64,000 bases of DNA from Parabacteroides distasonis (lineage in GTDB: Bacteria; Bacteroidota; Bacteroidia; Bacteroidales; Tannerellaceae), in the NCBI GenBank assembly GCA_015060925.1, contig SUXM01000014.1:1-64000 (forward strand), in the 5' to 3' direction. The position numbers and the translations under genes are program-made. The notes under the pieces were generated by a model. The model made no database searches. It was not told the DNA's origin and saw only the letters and a program-made list of their open reading frames with translations. Shown here piece by piece: positions 1 to 8,557 of the stretch (within the stretch, counting starts at the first letter, position 1; each line of letters starts with the position of its first letter).

Positions 1-72
1 GTATTTTCGTCCTAAAATCGTTATCCGATTGATAAGAAAGGGAATAGAAAAGAAAAATATTTATGAAAAATA

Positions 73-103
73 ATTGTAGGAATAAAAACTATATGTATTT
101 TTG
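73..103 (+). promoter_or_regulatory. Bacteroidetes-type promoter
   Basis: An ATTG -33 element (73-76) lies 19 bp from a perfect -7 element TATTTTTG (96-103) followed by C. Transcription would start near 107-111, at the first base of the hairpin that follows. No gene start is within reach, so the product would be a very short RNA or a longer read-through transcript. Confidence 0.5.
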
Positions 104-110
104 CAGTGTG

Positions 111-150
111 AAAATGACCAAAAAAACCGTTCGTTTTTTTTGGTCATTTT
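111..150 (+). terminator. Strong hairpin, terminator or short RNA
   Basis: The left arm AAAATGACC plus seven A (111-126) pairs with eight T plus GGTCATTTT (134-150), and a T-rich tail follows. It could end a gene that enters from the left of the window. It could also be the whole body of a tiny transcript from the promoter at 73-103. The structure is close to symmetrical, so it could work on both strands. Confidence 0.6.
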
Positions 151-331
151 TGTTTTCGTAGATTTCTCATCATCAGACAATTAGCATTTTCAGCAGATTT
201 CTTTGGAGGGTAAAAAGAGGGTTTTCGCCTTAAAAGGTCGATTTTACTTAAAGTACTGGGGTTAAAGGTTTTAAAGTATTTAAGGAGCTTAAGGGGGTTA
301 AGGCAAAAAAGTAAAAAACGGGCTTTTTCCT

Positions 332-415
332 CTCAAATGGCGGTTTTCGGCTTTTCAAAGTGTTTCTTTTTCTTAAAAAGCAGCCCTCTATTTATTAAGG
401 TATAAGGAGTAAAAA
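332..415 (+). repeat. 84-bp intergenic element, copy 1
   Basis: It starts CTCAAATGGCGG, runs through the shared core GTGTTTCTTTTTCTTAAAAA and ends GGTATAAGGAGTAAAAA. A second copy in the same orientation is at 41819-41904 with scattered substitutions. Neither copy codes for protein. Copy 1 leads directly into the 17-bp repeat cluster at 416-474. Confidence 0.65.
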
Positions 416-474
416 TCACATCGGAGGTAATTCAGATTACATCCGAGGGAATAGTCCATTACATCCGAGGGAAT
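416..474 (+). repeat. 17-bp repeat cluster, locus 1
   Basis: There are three direct units with a period of about 22 bp: a diverged unit at 416-431, then ATTACATCCGAGGGAAT at 436-452 and again at 458-474. Related clusters lie at 19378-19437 and 62943-63002. Here all units share one orientation, unlike the other two loci. Confidence 0.7.
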
Positions 475-535
475 TTCAAAGTTCGATAAATAATAAGGGG
501 AATCCAATTAAAATAACTATAGGTCAAAGAGTTCT

Positions 536-1645
536 TTATTCTTTTGGACTTTTCATCTCCAGATAACACCAGACAGGATAATGATCTGAATAACGCACCT
601 TATCAACCGTACAATTCATTGGTATCATGTTATCTGAATGCAAGATATTATCGATCCGAAAGAAATAAAAATTCTCATTATAAGAGACTCCCGGTCCACG
701 TCCGGATTCGACAAAAGCATCTTTTAAAGAACCACGCATTGTCCGATAAACATAAGAGATCGGAGTGTCATTAAAATCCCCACAAACCAGAAGATAATCC
801 GTCTCTATATTTTTTATTTCTTCTGCTACTGCCTCCGCTTGCCGTGCCCGCACCTTAAAAGCTGGTCCTAATTTATGCTCGATAGAAGATTTTAGTCCTC
901 CTAATGTTTCTGTATTCATGTTTTTAAGAAAAGCCGAATAATTACTTTTATCCTCCATCGTCAATTTGAAAGATTCCAAATGGTTATTGACAAGCGTCAG
1001 CTTCTTTCCATTTATATTCAACTCATGGATAGACGAGCCATTAGAAACCGTCTCATATTTTATTTTCCGAGATTTAGAAATAGGATATTTAGAAAAGACT
1101 GCGATAGAAGAAGAGCCGAGAGGTATCAAAGAGCGATACCGATACATTTTCAACGCATTAAACACCTTCTTATTGGTCAGATATTTCTTAGATGTCCCGA
1201 CGATATATTCTTGCAGGCAAACGATATCTGCATCTGAATTGGCTATATATTCGATGATGGGATTCGGATTCGTTACGGAATGGTCTTTATAACCAAATCC
1301 CATGACATTATAAGTCAAAACCTTCAATACATATTCATTAGAAACAACCTCTTTTTTCTCATTATAAGGGAAATAACGTGTAACAGCTCCTTTACAAAGC
1401 AAAAAAGAACATAAACCTATCAGTACAAACCTCCACTCCCACAGGAAGATCCAATAAAAAACAAAGCAAAGATTTAATACACAAAAAACCGGGAAAGCCA
1501 ATCCTAAATAGGAGAAAAATAGACTTGTTTCAGGAGATATTCTATCCGAAAAGGCTGACAATATAAAAAAAATAATCACTACTCCATGTATTGTCCCAAC
1601 AACAGAGCGAAAAAGCAACCTTATTACATTAAAGAAGTTCTTCAT
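536..1645 (-). CDS. Endonuclease/exonuclease/phosphatase family membrane protein
   Basis: This 369-residue protein has three hydrophobic segments in the first 95 residues followed by an EEP-fold domain (about 105-365). Recognisable family motifs are YNVMGF, the metal-binding Glu in CLQE, NHLES, GDFNDTP and the C-terminal SDHYPV with its catalytic His. The fold covers Mg-dependent phosphodiesterases and phosphatases; the substrate cannot be told from sequence. The predicted topology anchors the enzyme in the inner membrane. It is the last gene of a three-gene unit and its ATG overlaps the stop of the upstream rhomboid by 4 bp, which suggests coupled translation. Confidence 0.85.
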   Translation of the reverse strand: MKNFFNVIRLLFRSVVGTIHGVVIIFFILSAFSDRISPETSLFFSYLGLAFPVFCVLNLCFVFYWIFLWEWRFVLIGLCSFLLCKGAVTRYFPYNEKKEVVSNEYVLKVLTYNVMGFGYKDHSVTNPNPIIEYIANSDADIVCLQEYIVGTSKKYLTNKKVFNALKMYRYRSLIPLGSSSIAVFSKYPISKSRKIKYETVSNGSSIHELNINGKKLTLVNNHLESFKLTMEDKSNYSAFLKNMNTETLGGLKSSIEHKLGPAFKVRARQAEAVAEEIKNIETDYLLVCGDFNDTPISYVYRTMRGSLKDAFVESGRGPGVSYNENFYFFRIDNILHSDNMIPMNCTVDKVRYSDHYPVWCYLEMKSPKE

Positions 1646-2520
1646 TTTTTACTTGCATCAAACAACTTTTTCTTTTCCTCTGACGAAAGGCTACCATATC
1701 CGGAGTGCTTCAGTTTATCCAATATGGCGTCTAAATCAACCACTTCTTGATGTTTTCTCGCATTATATTCATAATCCGTTTCTGCACGCTTATAGGTTAC
1801 ACGCATCTTTGGTTTCCGCTTTCCCATATTTACAAACCAATCAATCAAGTGATTCATTGGAGCGGTCAAATCTTTTCCTTTCTGGATCTGAACCGCAAAC
1901 AAAATCCCCAACAACGCTCCCCCGATATGCGCCAAATGACCACCCGCATTAGAAGAAGTAATTGCCAACAAATCAACTACAAAGGTAAACAAGGCCAAAT
2001 AGAGCAACTTCACCCTTCCTACCAACAAAAGATTAACTTCCAGATCCTTTTGATAGAAAGCAACAGCAAAGACAATAGCCATCACAGATGCGGAAGCCCC
2101 CATCAGAAAACTGTAACCGGCCATATTCTGAAAATAAGGGAATATGTTATAAGAAAGCATAAACAAGGCAGCCCCTGCTATTCCACCCCAAACATACAGA
2201 CCTCCGAGTTGCCTTTCTCCCCAAAAAGTAAGGAACAGACCTCCAAACCAATACAACCAAAGCATATTAAAAAGGATATGCAGGAAGTCAAAATGAGTGA
2301 ACATATAGGTAAAAATAGTCCACGGGCGGTAAAGCAACAATTCCGGAGATGACGGGCATTGAAGATATTGTAAAAAAGAGGTACTACCTATATTAAACAA
2401 CAACAAGCAAACACTTATCAACCTCACCATTACAAATATCCCGACATTGATATAAATTAGTTTTGTCAGAATACTACCTGCCTTAAAATTTTGTCTCAGA
2501 TTAGTAAAAATATCGGCCAT
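1642..2520 (-). CDS. Rhomboid family intramembrane serine protease
   Basis: This 292-residue polytopic protein carries the rhomboid catalytic pair: Ser in GASAS (TM4) and His in HLAHIGG (TM6). An HFDFLHILFNMLW segment corresponds to the TM2 HxxxN motif. After the last membrane segment comes a charged cytoplasmic tail of about 80 residues rich in Lys and Glu. I place the start at the ATG at 2520; the in-frame TTG at 2526 is unlikely. The gene begins inside the 3' end of the upstream rhomboid gene (overlap about 20 bp), so the two are probably co-translated. The function is cleavage of membrane-anchored substrates; targets are unknown. Confidence 0.9.
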   Translation of the reverse strand: MADIFTNLRQNFKAGSILTKLIYINVGIFVMVRLISVCLLLFNIGSTSFLQYLQCPSSPELLLYRPWTIFTYMFTHFDFLHILFNMLWLYWFGGLFLTFWGERQLGGLYVWGGIAGAALFMLSYNIFPYFQNMAGYSFLMGASASVMAIVFAVAFYQKDLEVNLLLVGRVKLLYLALFTFVVDLLAITSSNAGGHLAHIGGALLGILFAVQIQKGKDLTAPMNHLIDWFVNMGKRKPKMRVTYKRAETDYEYNARKHQEVVDLDAILDKLKHSGYGSLSSEEKKKLFDASKK

Positions 2521-3211
2521 TATCAAAATCTTTCTTTTTCCAATAACGAACTAAAAAATATCCAAAAAGCATTCCCCCCAAATGGGCAAAATGGGCAACG
2601 GAATCGCCACTATAATTAGCCACGCCCATAAACAGTTCTGCCAAACCATAAAAAACGACAAAATACTTCGCCTTAATCGGTACAGGAATAAACATCAAAT
2701 ATAAAGGGACATTGGGGAACAACATGGCAAATGCGAGCAAAATACCAAAAACCGAGCCAGAAGCCCCTACTGTAACCAGATAATTCAATGACTGATCCAT
2801 GGCTATCAACTGGATTAAGGAAACACCATTCGAACTTGCGAATGACTGTACAGAGTAGAGCCAAACCAGTTCCTGAATAATTCCGGCCCCAATACCTGTC
2901 ACCATATAAAAGGTCAAGAAACGTTTCGGTCCCCATACATTTTCCAACACACGTCCAAACATATAAACCCCAAACATATTAAAGAATACATGAGAGAACG
3001 AATGGGTATCATGCATAAACATATAAGTAAAAAGCTGGAAGGGATAAAAATCTCTTACACCCGGGAAATGCAGACCAAACAACTTCACTAAATCAATTCC
3101 AATCTTTGGCAAAGCAAGACTTGCCACCCAAAATAAGAGATTGATAATGATAAGGTTTTTAGTAACGACAGGGATACTATTTAAGAAACTCGAACTATTT
3201 TGATTCATCAT
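2501..3211 (-). CDS. Rhomboid family intramembrane serine protease
   Basis: This second rhomboid (about 236 residues) has the catalytic Ser in GASGSVFG, His in HFAHLGG and the TM2 motif HVFFNMFG. It ends shortly after the last membrane helix, so it lacks the long tail of its neighbour. The longer in-frame start at 3289 is rejected because a -7 promoter element (3230-3237) lies inside it. The double ATG at 3211/3208 follows an AAAGGAA-like ribosome site. It is the first gene of the rhomboid-rhomboid-phosphatase unit. Confidence 0.9.
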   Translation of the reverse strand: MMNQNSSSFLNSIPVVTKNLIIINLLFWVASLALPKIGIDLVKLFGLHFPGVRDFYPFQLFTYMFMHDTHSFSHVFFNMFGVYMFGRVLENVWGPKRFLTFYMVTGIGAGIIQELVWLYSVQSFASSNGVSLIQLIAMDQSLNYLVTVGASGSVFGILLAFAMLFPNVPLYLMFIPVPIKAKYFVVFYGLAELFMGVANYSGDSVAHFAHLGGMLFGYFLVRYWKKKDFDNGRYFY

Positions 3212-3229
3212 ATTCCTTTCTTTTTTAGA

Positions 3230-3237
3230 CAAAGGTA
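3230..3237 (-). promoter_or_regulatory. -7 element of the rhomboid operon
   Basis: TACCTTTG on the minus strand matches TAnnTTTG and lies about 19 bp upstream of the double ATG. A clear -33 TTTG is not seen; TTTA at about the right distance is the best candidate. It fixes the start of the first rhomboid downstream of 3230. Confidence 0.5.
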
Positions 3238-3309
3238 AATATATTTTGGCAGTTTTCCGGTAAAACAGCACTAAAACATAGTAAATCAATTAAAAAAACT
3301 CTTTTTTTC

Positions 3310-3340
3310 TTTGCAGAAAATTAAAATAAAATTACTTTTG
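3310..3340 (+). promoter_or_regulatory. Promoter of the HU gene
   Basis: TTTG (3310-3313), 19 bp, then TACTTTTG (3333-3340) is a full match to the Bacteroidetes primary sigma factor consensus. It lies 54 bp upstream of the HU start codon. Confidence 0.8.
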
Positions 3341-3394
3341 ACCCCACATAATTCTCTCGTTGCAATTGTTTAACATATTAAATATCAAACCATC

Positions 3395-3667
3395 ATGAAC
3401 AAAACAGAATTTATCAATGCTGTAGCTGAAAAGTCTGGCTTAAGCAAGATTGATGCCAAAAAAGCAGTTGAAGCATTCGTTGAGACAGTAACAAACGAAC
3501 TTAAAGAAGGTGGTAAAGTTGCTCTTTTAGGTTTTGGTTCTTTTTCTGTCGCAGAAAAATCTGCCCGCAAAGGTGTTAATCCAAAAACTAAACAGCCTAT
3601 CGAAATTCCGGCACGTAAATCTGTCAAATTCAAAGCAGGTGCTGAATTAGCAGATCTTATCAAATGA
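3395..3667 (+). CDS. hup: HU family DNA-binding protein
   Basis: This 90-residue protein spans the full length of an HU/IHF subunit. The N-terminal dimerising helices (1-40) are followed by the GFGSF signature and a beta-arm with the NPKTKQPIEIPA tip, which contains the Pro that intercalates in DNA. HU is an abundant nucleoid protein that bends DNA without strong sequence preference. The gene is monocistronic, between its own promoter and a hairpin terminator. Within the family, HU fits better than IHF, since Bacteroidales IHF-like paralogues are usually longer or more diverged. Confidence 0.95.
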   Translation: MNKTEFINAVAEKSGLSKIDAKKAVEAFVETVTNELKEGGKVALLGFGSFSVAEKSARKGVNPKTKQPIEIPARKSVKFKAGAELADLIK

Positions 3668-3688
3668 AACTCGTTATTACTTGACGAT

Positions 3689-3730
3689 AAAAAAGGTTTC
3701 GGGAAATAAAAGACTCTCGAATCCTTTTTT
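3689..3730 (+). terminator. Terminator after HU
   Basis: AAAAAAGGTTTCG (3689-3701) pairs with CGAATCCTTTTTT (3718-3730) with one mismatch and ends in a T run. It separates HU from argS. Confidence 0.7.
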
Positions 3731-3798
3731 CATTTATACCTCTGCCCTAACCAATCTAAGTTCTATACCCTTAACCTAATCTTAATTATATCTTACTC

Positions 3799-3829
3799 TA
3801 TGGTTTTTAAAAATAAACCTGTACCTTTG
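3799..3829 (+). promoter_or_regulatory. Promoter of argS
   Basis: The perfect -7 element TACCTTTG (3822-3829) is preceded at 19 bp by a weak -33 element (TATG, 3799-3802). The in-frame GTG at 3829 falls in this element, so it cannot be the start codon. Confidence 0.65.
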
Positions 3830-3864
3830 TGACCAAATTAAATCCAACACTTATTAAAAAGAAT

Positions 3865-5658
3865 ATGGTTATCGAAAAACAGATTACCGATGCAATCATT
3901 GCTGGGATTAAAGAATTATATGGTGCTGACATTACAAGCAACCAAATACAGTTACAGAAAACCAAGAAAGAGTTTAAAGGTCATTTAACGTTAGTGGTGT
4001 TTCCCTTTCTCCGTACTTCAAAGAAATCACCGGAACAAACCGCACAAGAAATCGGGGAATATTTACTTCAACATGAAGCGGCTATCTCCGAGTTTAATGT
4101 CATCAAAGGATTCTTGAACTTGACTATTGCCGGTTCTCAGTGGATAAGCTTATTAAACGACATCAATAATCAACCGACATACGGAATTGTCCCTGTTACC
4201 GAACAATCCCCGTTAGTCATGATCGAATACTCTTCTCCAAACACTAACAAGCCGCTCCATTTAGGTCACGTCCGCAACAACCTGTTAGGCTATAGTTTGT
4301 CTGAAATCATGAAGGCAAACGGGAACAAAGTAGTAAAAACTAACATCGTAAATGACCGTGGGATCCATATTTGCAAGTCAATGTTGGCATGGCAAAAATG
4401 GGGAAATGGTGTAACCCCTGAATCCGCAGGAAAGAAAGGTGACCATCTTATCGGTGATTTCTATGTTCTTTTCAGCAATAAGTTAAAAGAGGAGACTGCA
4501 GCTCTTGAAGCACAAGGGATGACCAAAGAGGAGGCAGAAGCAGCTTCTCCTTTAATGGCTGAAGCCCGTGAGATGCTTCGTAAGTGGGAAGCCGGCGACA
4601 AAGAGGTTCGTGCACTTTGGGAAATGATGAACAACTGGGTATATGCCGGTTTTGATGAGACCTATAAGATGATGGGGGTTGACTTCGATAAGATTTATTA
4701 CGAATCTCAAACCTACTTGGAAGGCAAGAGCAAAGTTTTGGAAGGTCTTGATAAAGGTATTTTCTATCGTAGAGAAGATGGTTCTGTTTGGGCAGACTTA
4801 ACCCAAGACGGTTTGGACGAAAAACTTCTTCTACGCACAGATGGCACTTCTGTTTACATGACCCAAGATATAGGTACTGCCAAGTTACGTTTTGATGATT
4901 ACCCAATCAACAAGATGATTTATGTGGTAGGGAACGAACAGAATTACCATTTCCAAGTATTATCTATCCTTTTAGATAAATTAGGATTTGAATTCGGCAA
5001 AGGTTTGGTTCACTTCTCATACGGAATGGTAGAACTACCGGAAGGTAAAATGAAGAGCCGTGAAGGAACAGTGGTTGATGCTGATGATTTAATGGAAGAG
5101 ATGGTTAATACCGCCCGCGAAATATCTCAAGAATTGGGCAAATTGGACGGCATGACACCGGAAGAGGCTGAAAATATCGCACGTATGGTAGGTTTGGGTT
5201 CTTTAAAATACTTTATTTTAAAAGTGGATCCTCGTAAGAACATGACCTTTAACCCTAAAGAATCTATTGATTTTAACGGAAATACAGGACCATTCATCCA
5301 ATACACATACGCACGAATTTGTTCTGTCCTTCGCAAAGCAGCCGAACAAGGTATCGTTCTTCCGACTCAGTTAGCTACAACTACTGCTATTTCTGAAAAA
5401 GAGGAGAATTTGATCCAGATGATTGCCGACTATGCAACCATCGTTCGTGAAGCAGGCAAAGAATACAGCCCGGCTCTTATAGCCAACTATACTTATGATT
5501 TGGTGAAAGAATACAACCAATTCTACCATGATTTCTCTATCCTTCGTGAAGAGAACAATGAAACAAAACAATTCCGCTTGGTATTATCTGCCAATGTAGC
5601 AAAAATCATCAAATCAGGAATGGCTTTGTTGGGTATAGAAGTTCCTGAAAGAATGTAA
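3865..5658 (+). CDS. argS: Arginyl-tRNA synthetase
   Basis: This class I aminoacyl-tRNA synthetase of 597 residues charges tRNA-Arg with arginine. It shows an N-terminal Arg-tRNA synthetase additional domain (about 1-85), the HIGH motif as HLGH in SSPNTNKPLHLGH and the KMSKS-like motif KMKSREG. The C-terminal helical DALR anticodon-binding domain ends in GIEVPERM. I chose the ATG at 3865; an in-frame GTG 36 bp upstream overlaps the promoter. The gene stands alone and ends at a terminator shared with the convergent topA. Confidence 0.97.
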   Translation: MVIEKQITDAIIAGIKELYGADITSNQIQLQKTKKEFKGHLTLVVFPFLRTSKKSPEQTAQEIGEYLLQHEAAISEFNVIKGFLNLTIAGSQWISLLNDINNQPTYGIVPVTEQSPLVMIEYSSPNTNKPLHLGHVRNNLLGYSLSEIMKANGNKVVKTNIVNDRGIHICKSMLAWQKWGNGVTPESAGKKGDHLIGDFYVLFSNKLKEETAALEAQGMTKEEAEAASPLMAEAREMLRKWEAGDKEVRALWEMMNNWVYAGFDETYKMMGVDFDKIYYESQTYLEGKSKVLEGLDKGIFYRREDGSVWADLTQDGLDEKLLLRTDGTSVYMTQDIGTAKLRFDDYPINKMIYVVGNEQNYHFQVLSILLDKLGFEFGKGLVHFSYGMVELPEGKMKSREGTVVDADDLMEEMVNTAREISQELGKLDGMTPEEAENIARMVGLGSLKYFILKVDPRKNMTFNPKESIDFNGNTGPFIQYTYARICSVLRKAAEQGIVLPTQLATTTAISEKEENLIQMIADYATIVREAGKEYSPALIANYTYDLVKEYNQFYHDFSILREENNETKQFRLVLSANVAKIIKSGMALLGIEVPERM

Positions 5659-5703
5659 ACAAACAGATTCTCAAAGAATAAAACAGCGATAGGCATCGCT
5701 TCA

Positions 5704-5747
5704 AAAAAAGATGGGCATTGATTATTCAACCAATGCCCATCTTTTTT
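5704..5747. terminator. Bidirectional terminator, argS and topA
   Basis: A 17-bp perfect stem (5704-5720 with 5731-5747; core GATGGGCATTG) has A and T tracts on its two sides. It lies between convergent argS and topA and touches the topA stop codon. Confidence 0.85.
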
Positions 5748-8094
5748 ATGCTTTCTTCTTACGTGTCACCCGCCTTGAACCAACCGGCTTCTCTCTTGCT
5801 TCCTCAATGATCTTTTTACACTCTTCAAAGGTCAATTCCTCCGGTTTTGAAATCGTTTTAGGAAGACGATAATTGGCACTTTGATAAGAGATATACGGAC
5901 CAAAGCGGCCATTTAAGATCTCCATATCCGGATCTTCTTCAAATTTCTTAATAAAACGCTGTTCATCCTTTTTCCGTTTGCCTTCTATCAATGCGATAGC
6001 CTCATCCGATGTTATCGTTAGCGGATTCAGTTCTTTAGGGATAGAGATAAACTTCCCGTCATGACGCACAAAAGGTCCAAAACGACCAACAGCAGCAACC
6101 ATCACTTTTCCTTCATATTCCCCGATTGTACGAGGCAGGTCAAACAACTTCAAAGCCTCCTCCAACGTAATCGTATCAATCGATTGCCCCTTCATTAAAG
6201 AGGCAAACTGTGGTTTTGGAGCCTCTTTATCTTCTGTATGCGCAACGCCTATCTGCACAATCGGGCCATAACGACCTATTTTCACGAAGACCGGATTACC
6301 CGTCTTAGGGTCAACACCTAACTTGCGTTCTCCCACCTTATGTTCAGTCTTAACAGCTGATGCCGCCTCCACGATCGGGTGGAACATCTGATAGAATTTA
6401 TCAATGGCCTTTGTCCAATCCAACTCTCCTTCAGCCACCAAGTCAAATTCTTTCTCCACACTGGCTGTAAAATTATAATCCATTACTTCCGGGAAATACT
6501 CCATCAAGAAGTCATTCACTACAGTACCGACATCTGTAGGCATCAGCTTATTGCGGTCAGCCCCTACTACTTCAGTCTTCTCTACCTCCTTAACTTTTCC
6601 TTTAACAAGAGATATTACTGAATAAGAACGTTCTACGCCCTCTTTATCACCCTTTATCACATATTCACGATTCTGAATCGTCTGGATAGTCGGCGCATAG
6701 GTAGAGGGGCGTCCGATTCCCAATTCTTCCAAACGACGAACCAAGCTCGCTTCCGTATAACGAGGTGGACGCTGTGTAAAACGTTCTGTAGCCACAATAT
6801 CCTTTAGAGAGAGTTTTTCATGCAAGTTTACCGGAGGGAGCAAACCATTTTCCTGTTCCTTTTCAGCCTCATCATCACTACTCTCTTTATAAACCTGTAA
6901 GAAACCATCAAAACGAATAACCTCACCAACTGCAACAAAACGTTCTGTTGTTCCACTAATACCAACAGAAATTGTTGTACGTTCCAACTCTGCATCAGCC
7001 ATCTGAGATGCAATTGTACGTTTACGAATCAGTTCATATAACCTCTTTTCTTGTGCAGTAGCACCGGCTTCTACATTACTTATATAGGTAGGACGAATCG
7101 CTTCATGCGCCTCTTGCGCCCCTTTACTTTTGGTATGGTATTGGCGGAATTTGTAATATCGTTCACCATAAGTATCCCATATCGCCTCCTTGGCTGTACT
7201 TAATGCCAAATCACTCAGGTTCACCGAATCCGTACGCATATAGGTAATCAACCCTGATTCATACAAACGTTGCGCAATCATCATCGTCTGAGAGACCGAA
7301 TATCCTAACTTACGAGCAGCCTCCTGTTGCAAAGTAGAGGTCGTAAAAGGAGGAGCCGGAGATTTCTTAACCGGTTTGGTCGTTATGTCATCAATGGTAA
7401 AAGAGGCCTCTTTGCATGAATTCAGGAATGTTTCCACCTCTTTTTTATCTTTCAAACGGCGGTTTAGCTCCGCTTTTAAAAGAGTAGTTCCATCTGGTAA
7501 TATGAAGTTTGCGATGACCCTGTAAGCCGCTTCACTTACAAAGTCATTGATTTCACGCTCGCGTTCAACGATAAGACGAACAGCAACAGATTGCACACGG
7601 CCGGCTGATAACGCCGGTTTTACTTTGCGCCACAATACCGGGGATAGTTGGAAACCGACAATGCGGTCCAAAACACGGCGAGCCTGTTGCGCATTGACCA
7701 AATCTATATTAATATCGCGTGGAGTTTCAATCGCATGCAAAATGGCATTCTTGGTGATTTCATGAAAAACGATTCGCTTCGTATTGTCCGGCTTCAACCC
7801 CAACACCTCATACAAATGCCACGAGATAGCTTCCCCTTCACGGTCTTCATCGGAAGCCAACCATACCTGTTTGGCGACCTTTGCCTCCGCTTTCAATTCA
7901 TTGACAAGTTTCTTCTTATCTGCAGGTATAACATATTGAGGAGTATAATTATTGTCTATATCTATACTAAACTCTTTCGTCTTTAAATCGCGGATATGTC
8001 CATAGCTTGACATCACCTTGTAGTCTTTTCCTAAAAACTTTTCGATGGTTTTTGCTTTTGCCGGGGACTCCACTATCACCAGATTCTTTTGCAT
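5746..8094 (-). CDS. topA: DNA topoisomerase I (type IA)
   Basis: This 782-residue enzyme relaxes negative supercoils through a transient tyrosine-linked break. The TOPRIM domain begins VESPAKAKTIEKFLG, with acidic residues in SDEDREGEA. The active-site Tyr lies in LITYMRTDS. The C-terminal part has at least three topoisomerase C-terminal repeats (GRYGPIVQIG, GRFGPFVRHDG, GRFGPYISYQ), no Cys zinc fingers, and a basic tail ending RKKKA. The ATG at 8094 is preferred because the in-frame TTG at 8127 sits in the promoter. Family length is normal. Confidence 0.97.
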   Translation of the reverse strand: MQKNLVIVESPAKAKTIEKFLGKDYKVMSSYGHIRDLKTKEFSIDIDNNYTPQYVIPADKKKLVNELKAEAKVAKQVWLASDEDREGEAISWHLYEVLGLKPDNTKRIVFHEITKNAILHAIETPRDINIDLVNAQQARRVLDRIVGFQLSPVLWRKVKPALSAGRVQSVAVRLIVEREREINDFVSEAAYRVIANFILPDGTTLLKAELNRRLKDKKEVETFLNSCKEASFTIDDITTKPVKKSPAPPFTTSTLQQEAARKLGYSVSQTMMIAQRLYESGLITYMRTDSVNLSDLALSTAKEAIWDTYGERYYKFRQYHTKSKGAQEAHEAIRPTYISNVEAGATAQEKRLYELIRKRTIASQMADAELERTTISVGISGTTERFVAVGEVIRFDGFLQVYKESSDDEAEKEQENGLLPPVNLHEKLSLKDIVATERFTQRPPRYTEASLVRRLEELGIGRPSTYAPTIQTIQNREYVIKGDKEGVERSYSVISLVKGKVKEVEKTEVVGADRNKLMPTDVGTVVNDFLMEYFPEVMDYNFTASVEKEFDLVAEGELDWTKAIDKFYQMFHPIVEAASAVKTEHKVGERKLGVDPKTGNPVFVKIGRYGPIVQIGVAHTEDKEAPKPQFASLMKGQSIDTITLEEALKLFDLPRTIGEYEGKVMVAAVGRFGPFVRHDGKFISIPKELNPLTITSDEAIALIEGKRKKDEQRFIKKFEEDPDMEILNGRFGPYISYQSANYRLPKTISKPEELTFEECKKIIEEAREKPVGSRRVTRKKKA

Positions 8095-8124
8095 ATACAA
8101 CGTCTTATCAAATTTAATTGGGTG

Positions 8125-8156
8125 CAAACTTACATAAATTCTAAGAATTATGGCAA
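8125..8156 (-). promoter_or_regulatory. Promoter of topA
   Basis: On the minus strand, TTG (8154-8156) precedes TAAGTTTG (8125-8132) by 21 bp. It is back to back with the promoter of the TPR gene at 8166-8196. Confidence 0.65.
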
Positions 8157-8165
8157 GAATTATGA

Positions 8166-8196
8166 ATTGTGAATTATAAATTATGCCTTAAATTTG
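8166..8196 (+). promoter_or_regulatory. Promoter of the small TPR gene
   Basis: ATTG (8166-8169), 19 bp, then TAAATTTG (8189-8196) followed by C. It sits in an AT-rich stretch (8140-8240) made of repeated AATTATGAATT-like words, which otherwise holds nothing recognisable. Confidence 0.65.
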
Positions 8197-8240
8197 CAAT
8201 TCATAATAGAAAATGCATCAATCATAATTAAAAATTAACA

Positions 8241-8504
8241 ATGGAAACAATCAAACAGCTTATTTCCGAAGGAAAAACAGATGAAGCCATCCGTTTGTTG
8301 GATGAATACATCCAAAAAGAGCAAACTTCAGATGAAGCCTATTACCTCCGAGGTAATGCATATCGTAAAAAAGGAGAAGTTCGCCAAGCATTAAACAACT
8401 ATCTGATCGCAATGGAACTAAACCCGGAAAGCCCGGCTGTCATTGCCCATAACCAAATGATCTCCATTCTCAACTTCTATAACAAAGATATGTATAACCA
8501 ATAA
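8241..8504 (+). CDS. Small tetratricopeptide repeat protein
   Basis: This 87-residue protein holds about two TPR units. Residues 35-68 read as a canonical repeat (EAYYLRGNAYRKKGEVRQAL, then NPESPAV). The first 30 residues (ISEGKTDEAIRLLDEYIQ) look like half a repeat. No signal peptide or membrane segment is present, so it should be cytoplasmic and act as a protein-protein adaptor; partners are unknown. It has its own promoter and a terminator shared with convergent nagB, so it is a free-standing gene. Confidence 0.85.
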   Translation: METIKQLISEGKTDEAIRLLDEYIQKEQTSDEAYYLRGNAYRKKGEVRQALNNYLIAMELNPESPAVIAHNQMISILNFYNKDMYNQ

Positions 8505-8507
8505 AAA

Positions 8508-8537
8508 AAGGTTGCATCCTAAAACAGATGCAACCTT
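8508..8537. terminator. Bidirectional terminator, TPR gene and nagB
   Basis: The perfect stem AAGGTTGCATC (8508-8518) pairs with GATGCAACCTT (8527-8537), with A-rich and T-rich flanks. It lies between two convergent genes. Confidence 0.85.
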
Positions 8538-8557
8538 CCTATAAAAAAGGGATTCTT

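Larger units (their letters stand above)
1..535. other. Non-coding stretch at window start
   Basis: No convincing coding region is seen on either strand. It holds a consensus promoter (73-103), a strong hairpin (111-150), a purine-rich AT stretch (about 200-330) with many short AAGG/TTAAGG runs, one copy of an 84-bp intergenic element (332-415) and three units of a 17-bp repeat (416-474). The upstream gene lies outside the window. Confidence 0.6.

Noticed and set aside
416-474. Three direct repeats with 22-bp period as a CRISPR array
   Set aside because: The units are 17 bp with spacers of only 4-5 bp, and no cas genes are present. The spacing does not fit CRISPR.
1747-2352. Open frame of 201 codons on the plus strand opposite a rhomboid gene
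   Set aside because: The minus-strand frame has all rhomboid motifs. The opposite frame is Gln/Ile/His rich without recognisable domains.
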